Part shown: piece by piece, positions 1-6,546 of the stretch
How the letters are laid out: each line of letters opens with the position of its first letter
Numbering within the stretch: position 1 is the stretch's first letter
Assembly: GCA_020216845.1 (NCBI GenBank)
Contig: JAIWNK010000051.1
Location: forward strand, 1-10,000
DNA from: Anaerolinea sp.
GTDB lineage: Bacteria > Chloroflexota > Anaerolineae > Anaerolineales > Anaerolineaceae
DNA: 10,000 bases
Reading direction: 5' to 3'
Program-made: the position numbers and the translations under genes
Notes under the pieces: generated by a model
Databases searched by the model: none
What the model was told of the DNA's origin: nothing
Seen by the model: the letters and a program-made list of their open reading frames with translations, nothing else

Positions 1-1008
1 CTTGAAAGCCGCCGCTGGGCCAAGCACCCGCAAACCGGGCACACTGCCCAGCGCATCCAGGGCATATGCAATCAGTTCCTGTTCATGCTGCTGCAGCGCA
101 TCCATACCAAGCGCCTTCAGATAACGCACCGCTGCTCCAAAGCCAATCACCTCAGCAATTGCCGGTGTGCCGGCCTCAAACTTATGCGGCAAATCGGCTG
201 CCGCAAAACTGCGCAAATACACCCGACGGATCATATCGCCGCCGCCCAGGAAAGGCGGCATGGCCTCCAGCAGCGCCTGCCGACCATACAACACGCCGAT
301 GCCGGTTGGGCCGCACATCTTATGCGCCGAAAAGGCCAAAAAATCGGCCCCCAACGTGCGCACATCCACCGGCAAATGCGGCACCGATTGTGCGCCATCC
401 ACCAACGTCAGTGCCCCGGCCGCGTGGGCCATCTCGATCATCGCTTGTGCCGGGTTGATCGTCCCCAACACATTGGACATATGCGTAAACGCCACCAGGC
501 GCGGCGATTGCGTCAACAAGCTGCGGTACACATCCAAATCAAGCAGCCCCTCATCCGTCACCGGAATGAACTCCAGGCGCAAATTCCGCTCCGCCGCCAA
601 CATCTGCCACGGCACCAGATTGGAATGATGTTCCATCTCCGTCAAAATGACCAAATCACCCGGCTGCAAATTGGCCCGCCCCCAGCTCTGCACCACAAGG
701 TTGATCGCTTCGGTAGCATTGCGCACAAAGATGATTTCGCGTGGGCTGCCAGCGCCGATAAACTGCGCAATTTCAAGGCGCACTTGCTCATAAGCCGCTG
801 TCGCCTCTTCTGCCAGGGTATGCACCCCACGATGGATATTGGCATTTGAATGACGGTAAAAGTCACTCATTGCATCCAACACCACCTGCGGTTTTTGGGC
901 GGTTGCCGTCGAGTCAAGATACACCAGGCCAACACCAGGGCGCACTTGGCGGCCAAGGATTGGAAAATCCGCACGAATGCGTTCCACATCCAGCAAAACA
1001 CCAGACAT
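1..1008 (-). CDS. sufS: SufS-type cysteine desulfurase (C-terminus beyond the window)
   Basis: PLP-dependent desulfurase that takes sulfur from L-cysteine and passes it as persulfide to the SufBCD scaffold in the cytosol. The first 336 codons are present with no stop; relatives run to about 406-415 residues, so about 70-80 are missing. Visible marks are the N-terminal YLDSTATAQKP (residues 30-40), EHHSN (126-130) whose His stacks on PLP, VDGAQSVPH (203-211), and FSAHK (226-230) ending in Lys230, the expected Schiff-base lysine. The active-site cysteine loop lies beyond the left edge, so whether it is a SufS or a closely related CsdA-type enzyme is decided mainly by the suf context. The start at 1008 follows AGGTG, spaced closely, within GAAGGCAGGTGAAT. 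A strong terminator ends its T-run 14 bases upstream, so expression may depend on read-through. Confidence 0.95.
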   Translation of the reverse strand, partial: MSGVLLDVERIRADFPILGRQVRPGVGLVYLDSTATAQKPQVVLDAMSDFYRHSNANIHRGVHTLAEEATAAYEQVRLEIAQFIGAGSPREIIFVRNATEAINLVVQSWGRANLQPGDLVILTEMEHHSNLVPWQMLAAERNLRLEFIPVTDEGLLDLDVYRSLLTQSPRLVAFTHMSNVLGTINPAQAMIEMAHAAGALTLVDGAQSVPHLPVDVRTLGADFLAFSAHKMCGPTGIGVLYGRQALLEAMPPFLGGGDMIRRVYLRSFAAADLPHKFEAGTPAIAEVIGFGAAVRYLKALGMDALQQHEQELIAYALDALGSVPGLRVLGPAAAFK

Positions 1009-1022
1009 ATTCACCTGCCTTC

Positions 1023-1057
1023 AAAAAACATGGGCAAGCCCCGCAGAGCCTGCCCAT
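1023..1057 (-). terminator. Intrinsic terminator between the small suf gene and sufS
   Basis: Read on the minus strand, ATGGGCA (1057-1051) pairs perfectly with TGCCCAT (1036-1030). The stem continues inwards through a G-U, G-C, C-G, U-G and C-G pair, about 12 pairs in all, and closes on C(UGCG)G, a member of the stable UNCG tetraloop class. One base after the stem comes a run of six T (1028-1023). It begins only 5 bases after the stop codon of the upstream small gene, exactly where an operon would end, yet sufS follows on the same strand 14 bases after the T-run. Confidence 0.85.
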
Positions 1058-1062
1058 CCTGG

Positions 1063-1356
1063 TTAAAGTTCGGCGCGCGGCAAATCTTTGCCTGAACGGC
1101 GCTCTGGCATACGCAAATGGGGTGAATTTTGTGGATACCACAAGATGTGATCTGGCACCATCCAACCATCTGTCAAGAAGACATTGGAACGAAACTGCAC
1201 CGCCACCATCTTGCTATCCACTTGCACCACAATTCCTTTCAACCAACCACGCAAGCGCTGACCGCCCTTGTCGTGATCGCAAAACACCTCAACAATATCC
1301 CCAACCTCAAAATGTTGTTCGGGGTCAGGTGGGCGCATGAAGGGAGAAGATGGCAT
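1063..1356 (-). CDS. Small protein of unknown function in the suf operon (SH3/KOW-like)
   Basis: A 97-residue protein that I do not recognise as a named family. Residues 16-72 look like a small all-beta domain: FEVGDIVEVFCDHDKG, then RGWLKGIVVQVDSKMVAVQF and TDGWMVPDHILWY, alternating hydrophobic and charged residues with Gly turns as in SH3/KOW-type barrels. The tail (73-97) is basic and probably unstructured. There is one cysteine (Cys26), no signal peptide and no membrane segment. The same frame stays open upstream to 1614, but the start at 1356 is preferred because AGGAG (1368-1364) sits 7 bases before it and the upstream part overlaps sufD in another frame with Arg/Trp-rich noise. It lies 46 bases after sufD and ends at the terminator before sufS. 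A lone -10-like TATACT (1391-1386) in that gap lacks a convincing -35. A role in Fe-S assembly is suggested only by position. Confidence 0.78.
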   Translation of the reverse strand: MPSSPFMRPPDPEQHFEVGDIVEVFCDHDKGGQRLRGWLKGIVVQVDSKMVAVQFRSNVFLTDGWMVPDHILWYPQNSPHLRMPERRSGKDLPRAEL

Positions 1357-1402
1357 TCTGATTCTCCTAAAAAGAATGATTGGACAGTATATTTTACCAC
1401 AA

Positions 1403-2764
1403 TTAGCCAGTATAGGCCTGCATTTTTTGATGAATCGCATCCTGGAAGCGTGCCCGCACACCCTCAAACGGAATGCGTTGCATAATCGGGTCAAAGAACC
1501 CTTCCACAACCAGGCGGCGCGCCTCCAATTCTGGAATGCCGCGCGCCTGCAAGTAGAAGACCTGCTCCGCATCCACCTTGCCAACGGTTGCGCCGTGCGT
1601 ACAGCGCACATCATCCGCCAAAATTTCCAGCCCGGGGATCGAATCGGCGCGCGCCTCGCGGCTCAGCACCAGGTTGCGGTTGGCCTGATAGCCATCGGTC
1701 TTGACCGCCCCCGGCGCTACATAAATCATCCCCTGCCAAACCGAACGGCTTTTGCCCACCAGGGCACCCTTGAACAGCAAATCGCTGGTCGTGTGCGGTG
1801 CCAGGTGATTCTGCTGCGAGTCATAGTCCAGGTGTTGCTCACCATCGGTGAAGTAGAAGCCCGACATCTTGCCAACGGCACCCGGGCCGACCAAATCCAG
1901 CTCCGAGAAATTCTTCGTCAGCCGTCCGCCCATCGCCCCAAACACCCAATCCACAGCGCCATCACGCTCAACATGCACCCGTTCGTGCGTCACGTTCCAA
2001 ACATGCTCACCAAAAGACTGCATTTCCACAAAACGCAAATTGGCGCCGGCGCCGACGTAAACTTCTACCAAACCGGCGTGCATCGTCTGCCCGTCCTCGG
2101 TCGGGGAAGACATTTCGTGAATATAGGTCGCCGAAGCCCCTTCTTCCAGCCATAAAATCACATGCGAAACATGCGCCAGGCCCACCCCGGGCGTCCACAA
2201 AATGCTGTGCAGCGGCTGTGTCACCTGCACACCGCGCGGCACATACAGCAAAACGCCTGTTTGCGCCAATGCACCAGCTAGGGCGCTGAATTTACCCTCT
2301 TCCGGGCGCACCACCCGCCCCAACGCCTGCTCTAACAGGTGCGGATAGCGCTCCTCTGCCGTGCGCAAATCGGTGAACACCACGCCCTGCCGCACAAGCT
2401 TGGGCAACAACGTCACATCCACACGATGCGGCTGCAACAGCAACTGCCCGGCATGTTCATCATCCGCCATCGGCTGCAACAAAGCTGCCGGAATTTCAGG
2501 CCCAACAGCGCTTGTCTGCGGCTGTGCAAGGCGCAGCGAACCGGCTTGCAAGCCGCGCAAATCTGTGCGCCGCCACGCTTCCATTTGCGTTGTCGGCATC
2601 GGCAATTCCTTGTATACCTGCCAGGCCCGTCGGCGATATTCACCAATCCCAGCGCTCAGCCCGGCAGTGCGCACCTGACCTTCTTCAAAGGCAAAACTTT
2701 GTTGCCCACCCGCCGCAGTCGTCCGGCGGGTGCGAGAAATCACAACGGGGGTCTCATTTGCCAT
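1403..2764 (-). CDS. sufD: Fe-S cluster assembly protein SufD
   Basis: SufD pairs with SufB and two SufC subunits in the SufBC2D scaffold that builds Fe-S clusters in the cytosol; it is needed for iron entry and cluster formation. The 453-residue protein has the poorly conserved N-terminal third usual for SufD, then the parallel beta-helix core, for example MSGFYFTDGEQHLDYDSQ and NLVLSREARADSIPGLEI. Next comes DDVRCTHGATVGKVD with Cys388 and His390, which match the functionally important Cys358/His360 pair of E. coli SufD. The C-terminal stretch VFYLQARGIPELEARRLVVEGFF is the family's characteristic helical part. The start at 2764 follows AAAGGAGG with good spacing, 12 bases after the sufB stop codon, so it is co-transcribed and probably translationally coupled with sufB. 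Confidence 0.96.
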   Translation of the reverse strand: MANETPVVISRTRRTTAAGGQQSFAFEEGQVRTAGLSAGIGEYRRRAWQVYKELPMPTTQMEAWRRTDLRGLQAGSLRLAQPQTSAVGPEIPAALLQPMADDEHAGQLLLQPHRVDVTLLPKLVRQGVVFTDLRTAEERYPHLLEQALGRVVRPEEGKFSALAGALAQTGVLLYVPRGVQVTQPLHSILWTPGVGLAHVSHVILWLEEGASATYIHEMSSPTEDGQTMHAGLVEVYVGAGANLRFVEMQSFGEHVWNVTHERVHVERDGAVDWVFGAMGGRLTKNFSELDLVGPGAVGKMSGFYFTDGEQHLDYDSQQNHLAPHTTSDLLFKGALVGKSRSVWQGMIYVAPGAVKTDGYQANRNLVLSREARADSIPGLEILADDVRCTHGATVGKVDAEQVFYLQARGIPELEARRLVVEGFFDPIMQRIPFEGVRARFQDAIHQKMQAYTG

Positions 2765-2776
2765 GCCTGCCTCCTT

Positions 2777-4192
2777 TTACCCCACCGAACCCGACATTTG
2801 TAGCTGAATCAACCGATTCATCTCCACCGCATATTCCATCGGCAGTTCCTTCACCAACGGCTCAATGAAACCAGAAACGACCATCGTCGTCGCCTCTTCC
2901 TCACTGAGCCCGCGACTCATCAGATAGAACAGCTGCTCCTCACCGACTTTTGAAACGGTTGCTTCATGCCCAATCGTCACATCTTGCTCATCAATTTCGA
3001 TGTATGGATACGTATCCGAACGTGACTGCGGGTCCAAAATCAACGCATCACAGACAACATTGGAGCGCGACCGCTCCGCCCCCGGATGCACCTTGAGCAA
3101 ACCGCGGTATGAAGACCGCCCGCCACCTTTGCTGATGGACTTGGAGGTAATTTTGCTGCTCGTATCGGGCGCAAAATGAATCACCTTGCCGCCGGCATCT
3201 TGTGCCTGACCCGGCCCGGCAAACGCCATTGAAAGGATCTCGCCATGTGCGCCCGGCTCCAACAAATAGCACGATGGATACTTCATCGTAACTTTTGAGC
3301 CGAGGTTGCAATCCACCCATTCCATCGTCCCGCCCTCATACACCAGGGCGCGCTGCGTCACCAGGTTATAGACGTTGGTAGACCAGTTTTGGATGGTCGT
3401 GTAGCGCACCCGCGCCCCTTTCTTGACGATAATTTCAATCACACCGCTGTGGAACGAATCGGTTGTATACTGCGGCGCGGTGCAGCCTTCCACATAATGG
3501 AGTTGCGCGCCCTCATCCGCAATGATCAACGAACGCTCAAACTGACCGATATTGGCAATGTTCAAGCGAAAATAAGCCTGAAGCGGCAAATCCACCTTGA
3601 CGCCGCGCGGCACATACACAAACGAGCCGCCCGACCAAACCGCACTGTTCAACGCGGCAAATTTGTTATCCTCAATCGGAATCGCCGTGCCAAAATATTG
3701 GCGGAACAAATCGGGGTGTTGCCGCAAACCATCTTCAATGCTCAAAAAGATGACGCCTTGCTTCTCCAAGTGTTCCTGAATGCTGTGATACACCATCTCC
3801 GACTCATATTGCGCCCCCACACCCGCCAGGAACTTCCGTTCCGCTTCCGGGACGCCCAAACGGTCAAACGTCTGTTTGATCGTATCCGGCACGTCTTCCC
3901 AGCGGCGCTCGGTCGCCTCCGAGGGACGGACATAATAGAAAATACTGTCCAGATCCAGGCCAGAAATATCCGCCCCCCAAGTCGGCATTGGACGAGAACG
4001 AAAATGCGCCAGTGCCTTCAGACGAAACTCCAGCATCCATTCAGGCTCGCCCTTAATCTTAGAAATCTGCCGCACCACTTCTTCATCCAACCCCGGACGG
4101 GTTTTGAAGACCGAAACGTCCTGATCGCGAAAACCATAGCGATATTCGCCCAAATCCTTGAGAAAATCCGGCTGCGTAACAGGGGTTTCCAT
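2777..4192 (-). CDS. sufB: Fe-S cluster assembly protein SufB
   Basis: SufB is the scaffold subunit on which the nascent cluster forms; it receives persulfide sulfur from SufS, directly or through a SufE/SufU shuttle. The length, 471 residues, is typical. The N-terminus shows the usual YRYGFRDQD and [13 protein letters not shown] motifs. The beta-helix core contains [17 protein letters not shown] and HYVEGCTAP. The C-terminal region has NVVCDALIL with Cys381, then [17 protein letters not shown] with Glu410. These are 29 residues apart, the same spacing as Cys405 and Glu434 of E. coli SufB, the sulfur acceptor/cluster-forming residues, so the active site looks complete. The start at 4192 lies 3 bases beyond the sufC stop codon; its AAAGG ribosome site overlaps the end of sufC, which predicts tight translational coupling. 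Confidence 0.98.
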   Translation of the reverse strand: METPVTQPDFLKDLGEYRYGFRDQDVSVFKTRPGLDEEVVRQISKIKGEPEWMLEFRLKALAHFRSRPMPTWGADISGLDLDSIFYYVRPSEATERRWEDVPDTIKQTFDRLGVPEAERKFLAGVGAQYESEMVYHSIQEHLEKQGVIFLSIEDGLRQHPDLFRQYFGTAIPIEDNKFAALNSAVWSGGSFVYVPRGVKVDLPLQAYFRLNIANIGQFERSLIIADEGAQLHYVEGCTAPQYTTDSFHSGVIEIIVKKGARVRYTTIQNWSTNVYNLVTQRALVYEGGTMEWVDCNLGSKVTMKYPSCYLLEPGAHGEILSMAFAGPGQAQDAGGKVIHFAPDTSSKITSKSISKGGGRSSYRGLLKVHPGAERSRSNVVCDALILDPQSRSDTYPYIEIDEQDVTIGHEATVSKVGEEQLFYLMSRGLSEEEATTMVVSGFIEPLVKELPMEYAVEMNRLIQLQMSGSVG

Positions 4193-4195
4193 AGG

Positions 4196-4966
4196 TTACC
4201 TTTCTTCCAACTTTTCGCGCACCCAGTCGTAACCATGCTCTTCCAGGTGCAAGGCCAGTTCAGCCCCCCCCGATTCGACAATGCGACCATCCATCATCAC
4301 ATGCACCACGTCCGGCTTGATGTAGTTCAAAATGCGCTGATAGTGCGTAATCACCAACACGCCCAAGTCCGGACCGCGCAACGCATTCACGCCCTCCGAA
4401 ACAATCCGCAAAGCATCAATATCCAACCCCGAGTCAGTCTCATCCAAAATGGCAATCTCTGGCCGCAACACTGCCATCTGCAAAATCTCGGCACGCTTCT
4501 TTTCGCCACCCGAAAAGCCATCATTCAAATAACGCCCAGCAAAGGCCGGGTCCATCTTCAGGGCCGCCATGCGCTCTTTCAGCAACTTGCGAAACTCAAC
4601 GATGGAGATCCCCTTATCCTGCGGGTTTTCAGCACGCCGACGGGCGTTGACCGCCGTGCGCAGAAAATTCGCCAGCGTCACCCCCGGAATGGCCACCGGA
4701 TATTGAAAAGCCAGAAACAACCCCGCCCGCGAACGTTCATCCACTTCCATCTCCAGCACGTTGCGGCCATTAAACCAAACCTCACCCTCCGTCACTTCAT
4801 ACGACGGATGCCCCATCAAAGTATATGCCAGGGTAGACTTGCCCGTGCCATTCGGGCCCATGATGGCATGAACCTCACCCTTGGGCACAGTCAACGTCAA
4901 CCCTTTAAGAATTTCCTTGCCTTCGATCTGAACATGCAGGTTGCGAATCTCTAAACCAGACATCAT
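4196..4966 (-). CDS. sufC: Fe-S cluster assembly ATPase SufC
   Basis: SufC is the ABC-type ATPase of the SufBC2D complex; ATP-driven dimerisation changes the SufB-SufD interface during cluster assembly. It is soluble despite its ABC fold. In order: Walker A GPNGTGKS (37-44), Q-loop region LAFQYP with Gln88, signature FSGGEKKR (151-158), Walker B IAILDE (171-176) followed by [10 protein letters not shown], and the switch His208 in [17 protein letters not shown] and [11 protein letters not shown] are typical of SufC rather than of transporter ABC proteins. The 256-residue length is normal. Two adjacent ATG codons exist (4966 and 4963); the first is chosen because AAAGGAG lies 8 bases before it. 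It is the promoter-proximal gene of the sufCBD unit, with a predicted leader of about 27 bases. Confidence 0.98.
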   Translation of the reverse strand: MMSGLEIRNLHVQIEGKEILKGLTLTVPKGEVHAIMGPNGTGKSTLAYTLMGHPSYEVTEGEVWFNGRNVLEMEVDERSRAGLFLAFQYPVAIPGVTLANFLRTAVNARRRAENPQDKGISIVEFRKLLKERMAALKMDPAFAGRYLNDGFSGGEKKRAEILQMAVLRPEIAILDETDSGLDIDALRIVSEGVNALRGPDLGVLVITHYQRILNYIKPDVVHVMMDGRIVESGGAELALHLEEHGYDWVREKLEER

Positions 4967-4999
4967 TTTGTTTGCTCCTTTGCGGATATTTCGAAGCTG

Positions 5000-5028
5000 A
5001 TTATAGCATAGGGTATCCCTTGCGTCAA
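5000..5028 (-). promoter_or_regulatory. Promoter of the sufCBD operon
   Basis: On the minus strand TTGACG (5028-5023) is separated by exactly 17 bases from a perfect TATAAT (5005-5000), a near-consensus housekeeping sigma promoter. Transcription should start near 4993, giving a leader of about 27 bases that contains the AAAGGAG ribosome site of sufC. A short inverted repeat AGGGTATCCCT (5010-5020) lies between the two boxes and could be a protein-binding site, but its arms are only 4 bases. Confidence 0.85.
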
Positions 5029-5061
5029 TAATATTTAATATAAAAATATAACATATTGACG
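5023..5061. repeat. Inverted repeat formed by the two divergent -35 boxes
   Basis: CGTCAATA (5023-5030) and TATTGACG (5054-5061) are perfect 8-base inverted copies, centred on position 5042. Each contains the -35 hexamer TTGACG of one of the divergent suf promoters. Between them is AT-only sequence including the small palindrome ATATTTAATAT (5031-5041). The symmetry may simply reflect two good -35 boxes with similar flanks, or a shared binding site for a dimeric regulator. Confidence 0.6.
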
Positions 5062-5082
5062 AAATTCAAGATATTTGTTATA
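5047..5082. promoter_or_regulatory. Candidate operator over the sufR promoter
   Basis: TATAACATAT (5047-5056) and ATTTGTTATA (5073-5082) are inverted copies with one mismatch, spaced by 16 bases. They reach the -35 box and cover most of the -10 box of sufR. Nested inside, TTGA (5056-5059) and TCAA (5066-5069) form a 4+4 inverted repeat with a 6-base spacer; cyanobacterial SufR sites are reported as CAAC-N6-GTTG, so the spacing is alike but the bases differ. Binding by SufR is an inference from position, and in such AT-rich DNA short repeats arise easily. Confidence 0.4.
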
Positions 5083-5084
5083 CT
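5056..5084 (+). promoter_or_regulatory. Promoter of sufR, probably giving a leaderless mRNA
   Basis: TTGACG (5056-5061), a 17-base spacer and TATACT (5079-5084) form a strong promoter. Only six bases (AAGCCC) separate the -10 box from the sufR ATG at 5091, so the expected first transcribed base is at or next to the A of the start codon. No ribosome-binding sequence is present before the ATG, which agrees with leaderless translation. Confidence 0.8.
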
Positions 5085-5090
5085 AAGCCC

Positions 5091-5717
5091 ATGAAAAGTA
5101 CGCGTGATCGAATTCTTCAAACCCTACTCGAACAACCCAGCTGCACCATCCAAGAACTGGCAGATGCCGTCAGCATCAGCCCCATCTCCGTGCGGCACCA
5201 TCTCAACAACCTCAAGGCGGATGGCCTGGTAACCGAACGCGAAGAACGGCATGGCGTTGGACGGCCACGTTTGGTTTACCTGCTCACCGAGCAAGGGCGC
5301 GAACAATTTCCCACCCGCTACCTGCGGCTCACCAACCGTCTGCTCGATCAGCTCAAAGAAAGCCTCCCCGAACCGGTTGTTGCCAGCATCTTCTCACAAA
5401 TGGCTGCCAGCATGGCCGCCCAATATGCCCAACAGGTGGAAAAGCTCTCCCTGGAGCAAAAGCTGGAATTCCTCAAACGCGCTCTTGCCGATGAAGGTTT
5501 TGACATCGAATGGGATCGCACAACCAACCAATACATCATTCGCGAGGTGAGCTGCCCTTACTATCACATCGGTCAAAAGCACCCCGAAGTCTGCCTGCTC
5601 GATCAGAGCTTGCTTTCATCCGTCCTATCCATCCCGGCAGAAAAGGTACAATGCATCCTCAACGGGGATGGACATTGTGCCTACGCCATCCCTATCCCTG
5701 AGGAGAAATCAACATGA
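5091..5717 (+). CDS. sufR: SufR-type Fe-S-sensing transcriptional repressor
   Basis: A 208-residue winged-helix regulator divergent from sufCBD. In known SufR proteins a bound Fe-S cluster enables repression of the suf operon, and cluster loss or damage relieves it. Residues 5-70 form the DNA-binding domain: helix-turn-helix around IQELADAVSISPISVRHHL (20-38) and the wing with GVGRPRLVYLLTEQGR (55-70). A long helical middle (about 78-132) probably dimerises. The C-terminal domain has four cysteines, Cys155, Cys168, Cys188 and Cys196, spaced C-x12-C-x19-C-x7-C, the expected cluster ligands; Cys18 lies in the helix-turn-helix. The start at 5091 has no ribosome site but sits 6 bases after the -10 box. 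The last codons overlap the next gene by 4 bases (ATGA). Assignment is from domain layout and position; other cysteine-bearing winged-helix regulators share parts of it. Confidence 0.88.
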   Translation: MKSTRDRILQTLLEQPSCTIQELADAVSISPISVRHHLNNLKADGLVTEREERHGVGRPRLVYLLTEQGREQFPTRYLRLTNRLLDQLKESLPEPVVASIFSQMAASMAAQYAQQVEKLSLEQKLEFLKRALADEGFDIEWDRTTNQYIIREVSCPYYHIGQKHPEVCLLDQSLLSSVLSIPAEKVQCILNGDGHCAYAIPIPEEKST

Positions 5718-6061
5718 GCGATGCGCAACCCGGTTCCAACCCCGCCATCTGGGAATCGGAACAAACACACCCCGAACAATGCAACAACCTGCGCGAGGCT
5801 TTGCGCGAAATCACCGACCCCGAAATCGGTCTCAACATCATTCAGTTGGGCCTGATCCGCAACGTAAAAATTGATGAGGACCAGGCCATCGTGCGCATGA
5901 TCCTCACCACACCTTTCTGCCCTTATGGGCCCGCCATGATTGAAGAAACCCGTCAGCGCGCCGAAAAGGCGCTCAACCTGCCGGTAATCATGGACCTTGG
6001 CCTGGAACCCTGGGACTTTTCCATGATGGAAGAAGGCCTGGGTGAATGGGGGCTGTATTAG
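5714..6061 (+). CDS. sufT: SufT-like DUF59 (MIP18 family) Fe-S assembly factor
   Basis: A 115-residue DUF59/MIP18-family protein, cytosolic, thought to help deliver or mature Fe-S clusters on target proteins. Marks are LREALREITDPEIGLNIIQLGLI (26-48) with the family Asp-Pro-Glu at 35-37, TTPFCPYGPAM (65-75) carrying conserved Cys69, and LGLEPWDFSMM (95-105), the Pro-Trp segment near the C-terminus. The first 25 residues are extra and of low complexity, with a second cysteine at 23. The start at 5714 overlaps the sufR stop as ATGA and is preceded by GAGGAGA, so the two genes form one coupled unit under the sufR promoter. Similar domains occur in PaaD phenylacetate-oxidation proteins, but nothing here supports that pathway. 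The stop codon overlaps that of the opposing SCP-2 gene. Confidence 0.9.
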   Translation: MSDAQPGSNPAIWESEQTHPEQCNNLREALREITDPEIGLNIIQLGLIRNVKIDEDQAIVRMILTTPFCPYGPAMIEETRQRAEKALNLPVIMDLGLEPWDFSMMEEGLGEWGLY

Positions 6062-6399
6062 TCTTTCTTCAATTTCTCAGCGCTAAACAGCCCTAGCAAG
6101 CGCGGCGCCTGCATCAAATTGCCGCTGACGCGCAGCTTACCCTGCATGTAAGCCTTCATTGGCTCTTGCTTGCCCGTGAACACATCCAACACATCCTGGG
6201 TGGAGGCTTCAATCGTCAGCGTAGGGTTTTCCACCTTGCCGGCCCGCACGGTGCATTTCTTGTCGGCAATTGTCGCCACCCACTCCCCGGCCTGCTCACC
6301 GGTCAAACGCAATTGCAACGTTGCATTCACGCCCTCGGCCCGTTCCGGCAAGAACGTCTTCGGCAGCAAATCAATCAGACTATGCAAATCAATACCCAT
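6058..6399 (-). CDS. SCP-2 sterol-carrier-fold lipid-binding protein
   Basis: A 113-residue single-domain protein resembling the SCP-2 family, small proteins with a hydrophobic tunnel that bind acyl-CoA or other lipids; in bacteria the ligand is usually unknown. Seen: LPKTFLPERAEGVNATLQL at the start, a beta sheet with GEWVATIADKKCTVRAG, then NPTLTIEASTQDVLDVFTGK, and the family-typical KAYMQGKLRVSGNLMQAPRLLGLF, where the GKLRVSGN turn and following helix close the cavity. There is no signal peptide. The open frame extends upstream to 6507, but the start at 6399 is preferred because AGGAG lies 7 bases before it and the upstream residues look non-coding and overlap a terminator. It stands alone, converging on the sufT-like gene with a 4-base overlap at the ends. 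A functional link with Suf is not indicated. Confidence 0.88.
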   Translation of the reverse strand: MGIDLHSLIDLLPKTFLPERAEGVNATLQLRLTGEQAGEWVATIADKKCTVRAGKVENPTLTIEASTQDVLDVFTGKQEPMKAYMQGKLRVSGNLMQAPRLLGLFSAEKLKKD

Positions 6400-6431
6400 T
6401 GTGTCGCTCCTGTAATCTTTTCTTATCCTTA

Positions 6432-6440
6432 ATTGTATCA
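6432..6440 (-). promoter_or_regulatory. Possible extended -10 promoter of the SCP-2 gene
   Basis: On the minus strand TGATACAAT (6440-6432) reads as a TGn-extended -10 box. No good -35 lies 16-18 bases upstream. The predicted start near 6425 would give a leader of about 26 bases containing the AGGAG site of the gene at 6399. The upstream terminator at 6481-6520 means the gene needs a promoter of its own about here. Confidence 0.4.
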
Positions 6441-6480
6441 GAAACGACACTGGGGAACACTCATTTGTATCGCCCATTTT

Positions 6481-6520
6481 AAAAACACCTGGCCCAACCG
6501 CTGCCATCGCGATTGGGCCA
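6481..6520 (-). terminator. Intrinsic terminator of the small secreted-peptide gene
   Basis: On the minus strand TGGCCCAA (6520-6513) pairs perfectly with TTGGGCCA (6497-6490). After one U-G pair the stem continues with CGC/GCG around a 7-base loop, about 12 pairs. Four bases later comes TTTTT (6485-6481). Just upstream a weaker TTGG/CCAA hairpin (6538-6526) is followed by six T (6525-6520), so termination may be in tandem. It lies 26 bases after the stop of the gene ending at 6547. On the plus strand no T-run follows, so it acts in one direction. Confidence 0.75.
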
Positions 6521-6546
6521 AAAAATTGGCAAGCCCAACACCTTGG

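Noticed and set aside
85..849. A 254-codon plus-strand open frame opposite sufS
   Set aside because: His/Arg/Gln-rich composition typical of antisense reading; the SufS motifs on the minus strand are decisive.
1357..1614. N-terminal extension of the small suf gene in the same frame
   Set aside because: The extra 86 residues overlap sufD and look like noise, while the ATG at 1356 has a well-placed AGGAG.
1337..2155. A 272-codon plus-strand open frame opposite sufD
   Set aside because: Shadow of sufD codon bias; no recognisable domain and it crosses two minus-strand genes.
3389..4954. A 521-codon open frame on the plus strand opposite sufB and sufC
   Set aside because: It is antisense to two well-supported genes, has no family motif, is rich in His/Arg/Gln/Asn as expected from a reversed reading of a biased coding sequence, and lacks a ribosome site.
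6400..6507. N-terminal extension of the SCP-2 gene
   Set aside because: It runs through the upstream terminator hairpin and has no ribosome site; the start at 6399 has one.
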